A stretch of DNA of 64,000 nucleotides. Origin: Istiophorus platypterus. Lineage: Eukaryota > Chordata > Actinopteri > Istiophoriformes > Istiophoridae. The position numbers and the translations under genes are program-made. Within the stretch, counting starts at the first letter, position 1. Each line of letters opens with the position of its first letter. Under the pieces are notes generated by a model, which was given only the letters and a program-made list of their open reading frames with translations, was not told the DNA's origin and searched no databases. Below are positions 57,770 through 64,000 of the stretch, in pieces. Location: NCBI GenBank assembly GCA_016859345.1, contig CM029120.1, positions 24,983,001 through 25,047,000 of the forward strand, written 5' to 3'.

Positions 57770-60700
57770 AGATGAAAAGTAGCAATGAAATATGTGTTAG
57801 TTATTCCCTGGTAATTTTTTTGATGTATATTGCAGAGATCTCACAAAAAGCAAACACTGAATTAGCTATATGTTTGCATACCATGTTGCAGAGTATTACA
57901 TCCTTAGAAAGCATTTTACCTTATGTATTTGTTTCTTAGTTTCTAAAGTCAGTTTAACACACAGTTTATATATTTTCCTGTTACAGCTTTAACCTGCCAG
58001 TGCTTTATTTGAATGAAGGTATGTAGGGCTATAATATTTTTGATGACCTCTCCTCTGGTGCCACCACCAGGCTGTAATTTCCTTTTACCCAGGAACTGTT
58101 AACATTTAATGGAGCATGGTCATACTCCCGAGGACGTGAACTCTTTTCATCCCTGATACTTGGTGATCCTCCTTGTCATGCCCCTCACAGGACAGCTTTG
58201 CACTGAAGACATTCTGATAATGTAAATCATAATTACATAATTGTTTTCTGAAGAAAATTCCTTAAAATTGCTGTGAACAATGATTGTAATCAGCATGATC
58301 TTTGGCTGACTTCATGTATTTGCTGAATTATAGATGTACTGAAAGTGAATAGAGGCATTTCAGTAAAACACTTCTAAATTGAGCTTTAATGTTTTACTGT
58401 GTGTAACTTATTAATTGTACATGTCATAATGAGTGTGCTCACAGTTGACCAGATCAGTTTTGAGTTTTTGGAAATATCACTCATATATAAAGATCTATTA
58501 ATGCCATAGGATGTTTTCTAGTTTAATCCATTTGATACAAATGAATAGCCATAATTTGACATATTGGTCCAATTAGTGGCATTAAAACACTAAAATACTG
58601 TTTTTCACACATAGATAACACACAGGTTAAGAATAAGGAGCGCATGATTATGCTGTTGCAAAGCATTTATACTAGTAATCACGATGACAATACAATGAAG
58701 CTGAGCAAATTCATTCTCTTGTAATAACCCTTGGCCTCATGTCTGGCACCTCCACCAGGACAGAGTGCAGTTTCAGAACCAGTGCTGGTTGGTTTTATTT
58801 TTAGTATGTTGTTCCATTTGACACTTTTTGAACTTTGGTATGAAATGAACTCTGCATATTTTACCTGGTTCACCTCAGACTTCTGACTTTAATTCACATT
58901 TAAAAAAAAAAAAGATCTCCAACAGAAACAAATGCTTGAAATAATTTCCATTCATAGTAATGATAAGAATCACACACACCTGTTAAATCCTTCCCATCAC
59001 TTAAAAATCAACTCATAAAATGAGCATGAATATCTATTTCCTTGAACACACACATCAATGTCTCTGAAACTGTGCAAGTTGCATAAACATGGTTCTTGTT
59101 CATACAGTCGATTCATGAGGTGTGGCCCAGTCCACAGTGCATCCCAGTCCTGTGGTTGGTCATTTATTTAAGGTTTTGATTTATGATAGTAACACTGTAC
59201 TTTGTTATGTTGCACCACAAAAAGTACTTTAATTGTAGCTGTAAATAACATCTAACATACTCAGGTCTTTCATCGTCATAAAGCAAGTGCTGATGGTACT
59301 CAGTCAGCGTCAGTCATGGAGCGGTAACACAGTGTTATTGATATTATTTATGGTCATTTTTTTTAATATATTGTGGTTGTGTGTAGTTTTTTGTGGTGAT
59401 GATTTACACTCAATCCTGTCTCCTAGAAATGATGTTTCTATATAACTAAACTACAACAGCAAATATGTTTTATAGGAAACGAAATGGAGGGTTGAGCCAA
59501 CAAAACACAGAAGACAGGTCTTTGTTTTCCATTTAAGGTTGTTCAGTCAATATACATTATTTCTTTTATGCAGGACTGTCCACCGCTGGAACACTCCCAG
59601 GACTTGTATTATTGTAACCATGACAGCAGAGGTCTGCCACTCTATGTACACTGTGGATCATATCCAAGGGCAGTAAACAACCTCTACTGTCGTTTAGGTC
59701 AGAGACTTTTTTGATCTTAGAGTATAACATCCACTTGTAGTGACTCCAGCATCATTAAACTTGTTTATGGTTCTGTTTAGTCTCTCACATCACCTGGTTC
59801 AGTTCCAGCTAAGTCGGTCTAGTTTATTTCAGAAAAAGTTCACAGTGACTTCAGAAACAACCTGTTTATTCACACTGAACCAAAACCACCAACTTTCTGC
59901 TGTCTTAATCAAAGTGCTTTTGTTGCGTAAGCCTAGTCAAGGGTGGGGCTGTGGATGTGAGCCCTAGTCTCTAGCCTCTGATGTGACACTCATGCCCTTT
60001 AGTATCCACTAGTATCCACAGTTATAACTGTGTGGCTTCATTTATTCATTCATTCAAAATAAAGTATGATACATAAGTATGCATTATAGAAATGCATTGC
60101 TCAAGAAAACTTGTTACACAGGAGCGAGCTAATGCTAACTCTTTAATGTCATGCTAAAATGATTTGATTACCAATTTGATTCCACCAGCTTAGGTTTATA
60201 CAGATATCTCTGTCTGGTGTTGGAGTGTGAAGTGTGTAAATAACTGAGTAGGAATCTCTGCCAGGCCCTCTGAAGCCTTTTTTAAGCTCTTGAAGATGAA
60301 AGCCTGAGGCATGGAACTGAATTAGGCATGGAACTGAAAGCATACAGATAAAAACTTAAATGTACAAATTTAAAAACTGAAATAACATGTATCTGGTATT
60401 AAGCCTATTGAGTTACTGAACATTTCATGATCACCAAACTGCCTGGACCTGCTAAAGGTGCATAACCTGCTGATGGGAAGCTGTAGTTAGTGATAATAAT
60501 CTTCCTGACCATCATCACTTGTTTAGATGATGCCCCTCTGGTGTATACAGGGAATGCTGATTGATGATTTGCTTTCCTGTCAGTAAGCAAGAGCTGGCAC
60601 CAACAGTGCAGATTAGGTTAGTGTGAAGGCAAGGCTGGGCTGACAGGTGTTTCAGGAGCAGCAGGTGTTATGTAAGGCATGCTGAGCTGAAAGAACAGGC

Positions 60701-63700
60701 AGGCATAGACACACCTTCAGCAGGTAGACGCTGCACTCTTCAAGGAGAGAGAAAGTGCTGGAGGCCGGTGTGATAGCGTCACTCGGGTATGGACATAATT
60801 AACCCTTGAAGGTCTAGTTAGGGTTGGAGCATACTGTATACCTAACACTGTTATTATGATAAAAACACATTGGTATCATGTAATAACAAAACGTATCAAC
60901 AGTTCCAACAGATATTAAGTAATAGCTGTAGTGTAGTTTAAAGTTAAAGAAACCAGAAAATTATTTTGTGGCCTTCTTGTCAGAAAAAATGGTTGTAGCT
61001 TGGGTCTTTCAGTAACACAGCACTGTAAAGGTACAGTAGCCTGTGGAGTTGTAACTCACAGAAACAAAAACAAGAACCATCACCTCTGTATGTATTATTA
61101 ATATTTTGTTTCTGATCAGGTTTTCACTCCAAGTCTTTCCTGTTTCTCCCATTGTTTCTCTCAGTACCTGGGGAGATTTGATCAATTGGCCTGTGGTTAA
61201 GAGTCAGACTCTTGTGTTATCTTATGTTTTCTTTGTTCCATTTTTTTCATCTTTCATGTGTTTCTTACGTTTTTTCCTCTTGTTTCAGATCCTCACTTCC
61301 TGCAGTCATGTGTTTCCTGCCACTCTGATTCTCTGACCTGCACCCGATTTGTTTGCATCTGTGTCTCACTGTCCCCCCTCTCCTGGTCTATTTAGTCTCT
61401 CTGCTCCCTTCCCTCTGTGCCAGTTCATCTTCATTCCCAGTAAAAAAAATACCAGGCTTCTTCCCAGTTTAAGTGTATCCATGTGGCTCTAAGTTTGTTT
61501 TTTTGATCTCAATTTTTCCCTGGGGTTTTGTTTGCCTGTTCCTGCCTTCCTGTGTACTGACCTAATGCTTTTTTCTAACCCATTTTTGTGTCTTAGTCAG
61601 GATTTGAGTTCTTACCCTCTGGTATCAGTGTGATAGAGATCACATTAGATCTTAAATAGACTTTTGGGAATCGTGAATGTGGATGGTAATTTTCATACTT
61701 AAGTACTCATATAGATTTTTATATTGCAGTTCTTTTTTCCACCTGGCAAAAAACTGCAAAACAAGCTGAGAATGCTACATATTATGGTCTTATAAAGCTG
61801 AAAGTGGACATATCTGTGGGGGCTATTCATCAGCTTGTTGCTTTATTTATTTATCTTAAATTTTTCATATATATATATATATATATATTTTTATGAAGAA
61901 GTACCATTAGACATCTTTGGAGTCATGTTTGTATTCAATTGATAAAAAGAAGTCCAGTATTCCCTCTCTTTTAACTCTAGCTTGGTCTCCACTTACTCTT
62001 GAAAAAAATAGGTCTCTTTAGCTGTTAAATGCACCTCTATGTTCACCAGCTGGTCTGAGCAGGTAGTGAAATGGAGGTTTATCAGAGATGCTGGAACTGA
62101 ACATTGCAGGCTGTTCAACTAAAACAGAGAGCTGAAGAGCGTAGATCTCTCAACACTGCAGCTCAGGAGCCAGCAGGATGGCTATCGTCATTTTTCAGAT
62201 TTTATATCATTATATTTAGAATTAGAACTACTGATACAATGATGTGAAAGCAACTTTACAATGCAGTAGCTGTTCAGGTGGAGCTTATTATAATGACTTT
62301 ATATACATTTTGGCTGTGAAAGTTAATTTGTGAATTTGTAGTTGTAGAATAGTAGTTGACCAAATAATCCTAAACTGCCCACTTACAACCTTTTCCCGAT
62401 AATGTCAAGCGCATTTCACTGTCTTCAGCAGATGGAGTTTGCATAGTCATTAATTTGGTTCGGTTATCAAAACATCATCTAAAGTATGGAACTTCAGTCC
62501 CATGACATCAAGTGATCTGCTGATGTGGACTGTGAGCTGTTGTTGACTGCTTCAGAAAAGCTACTATGTGGACCTGAAGATTATTACACATTATTGTACT
62601 ATATGGTATTGTATTAGGTCATCATATTTTGTTTGGAAAGTTACAAAAAAAAAAAGAAAAAAAGAAAAGTAACTAGTAACTACAGCTGTCAGATATTTGG
62701 TAAAAAGGCTCCATTTTCCTCTGGATTATTTGAAGTGGAAGCGTAAAGTAGTATGAAATGGAAACACTCTCGATAAGTACAAGTACCTTAAAATATTCTT
62801 AAGCGTATTAGATAAGTACTTGGTCACATGTCACCACTGGAAATTGACAGAGTAGCAATTTTTGTCAATGGCTTTTGATAGAGAAATGCTCATGGAAACC
62901 CACCATCAGTGAGTTTGGTCCCCTGGGGACCTTGATAACCAAATAACAAAACCTCATGGAAAATACTGTATTTTTTTCTGAACTAAAGAGTTGGACAGAC
63001 TCACTTACTGTCTGATAGTGCCATGCTAAAGCCCTATCAAACACATAACAATGCTGGAACCCCTGCAATCAATTTTTGTATGGGTTTTGTTGGTATCTGA
63101 CAGGACAGCATCCTGTGGCAGTGTCCTTGCCTCTGTCACATACATGTTTTTTTACATAACAGCATGTCAGTGGTTGCTGCAGGACTCAAATAAAGATCAG
63201 CGATGTGTGTATGTTCATTTTGTACATAGATTGATGACAACGTTATAATTCATCCTGATGCTCTGATCCACCAATCAACTCATTGTCTGCAGGGTCTCAT
63301 CAATACTGTATTGATCTCTGTAGTGACAGGGTGTTGTCTCCGGCCCCTCTTCCACACAGTGGTCAAAGGTCAGTGTCAGCAACAGAACAGAGGCTCTGGA
63401 GCTGTAGGGGATTCGCTGTCTCACTCAAGGACATTTCAGTCAGTAAATGTTTGCCAGAGCTCATTCTTTCCAAATATGAATGTATGTTGTTGAGGAAGCT
63501 GCTATCTATGTGTCCTTGTCCAGCAGAACTCCTCCTGGATATGTGCATTCTGTCTCCTGATTAGCCATTTTTAAATGGTCTCATGGAATTCACATCATCT
63601 CACCAAAAGACACACAATCTGACTGGAGTGTATTTCATACCATTGTGCGTAAGGCAACATGACAATAGAGGCCTTTCAACAGACTTGAGGCCACTGAAAA

Positions 63701-64000
63701 CCTGAGGACTGACCCAAAACAGGTCTGTGGTCCTCAATCCTGAAGGATGACGCATTGAAAACAAAATCCACAAAAACAAAATCAACAATGTGTAGGTCTG
63801 TCTCACAACACTTTCTGACATCCCTACCTTGTCTGTGTCTCTCAGTTCTGAATCCATTGGTTCCTACTGAAGACGTAAATGTTTAATCTTCACAAAGTTT
63901 CATTTTTAAGGAAACCACATTAATTTCTTAAAACAGCTGCTGAATGTAGTTTTTAGCAAATGTTATTCAAATGAGAGGAAATAGTGCATTTGTTGAGGAC
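57770..64000. other. upstream region of daam1, no coding exon recognised
   Basis: AT-rich DNA expected to hold 5'UTR exons or an upstream intron of daam1. A pyrimidine-rich stretch at 61.1-61.6 kb resembles a LINE-type 3'UTR, but weakly. No CpG island is seen, so the daam1 promoter is probably beyond the right edge or not CpG-rich. The short frames around 63.3-63.6 kb have no domain. Confidence 0.4.
61868..61889. repeat. (TA)n microsatellite
   Basis: About 22 bp of TA. Confidence 0.95.

Noticed and set aside
57732..57785. Upstream ATG giving an 18-residue N-terminal extension of daam1
   Set aside because: The extension crosses a likely 3' splice site and has no family counterpart; the ATG at 57731 has a better context and aligns with known starts.
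1..64000. A novel multi-gene system such as a defence or biosynthetic cluster
   Set aside because: The window is vertebrate DNA with two ordinary multi-exon signalling genes; nothing supports an operon-like or cluster organisation.

Overview
This window looks like nuclear DNA from a teleost fish, probably a percomorph. It is AT-rich, its genes have many short exons with GT-AG introns, and the non-coding DNA is full of old Tc1-like transposons, an L2-type LINE, a tRNA-derived SINE and long CA/TG microsatellites. I see no prokaryotic gene organisation, CRISPR array or bacterial defence locus.

Two complete protein-coding genes can be assembled exon by exon, both on the minus strand and arranged head to tail. 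The first (38538 down to 25863) is a 14-exon TAK1/MAP3K7-type kinase of 505 residues, with an intact kinase domain and an intact C-terminal TAB-binding coiled coil. It is shorter and more diverged than I would expect of the strict map3k7 orthologue. The second (57731 down to 41188) is a 25-exon DAAM1-type formin of 1053 residues with GBD/FH3, a short FH1, FH2 and DAD. In every intron the splice phases join exactly and all sites are GT-AG. Both families act in Wnt-linked signalling: DAAM1 between Dishevelled and Rho/actin, TAK1 upstream of JNK, p38, NF-kB and NLK.

Layout. 1-15 kb: mostly intergenic, with LINE and Tc1 relics, a 110-bp inverted duplication, a 33-bp-arm hairpin and one decayed coding-like stretch. 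15.2-16.7 kb: a GC/CpG-rich island with minus-strand exon-like ends, a probable promoter of a gene I cannot identify. 16.7-25.8 kb: intergenic repeats. 25.9-38.5 kb: the TAK1-like gene, with Tc1-type elements in several introns, and a CpG-rich promoter at 38.2-39.2 kb. 39.2-41.2 kb: the spacer and probable formin 3'UTR. 41.2-57.8 kb: the formin gene, with an L2 LINE whose 3' end almost touches a splice donor. 57.8-64 kb: upstream DNA of the formin gene with no recognised coding exon.

The most interesting observations are regulatory and structural. Dinucleotide repeats sit directly at splice sites in both genes, a LINE lies within about 20 bp of a donor, repeated segments occur in TAK1-like intron 2, and the TAK1-like protein may be a separate paralogue.
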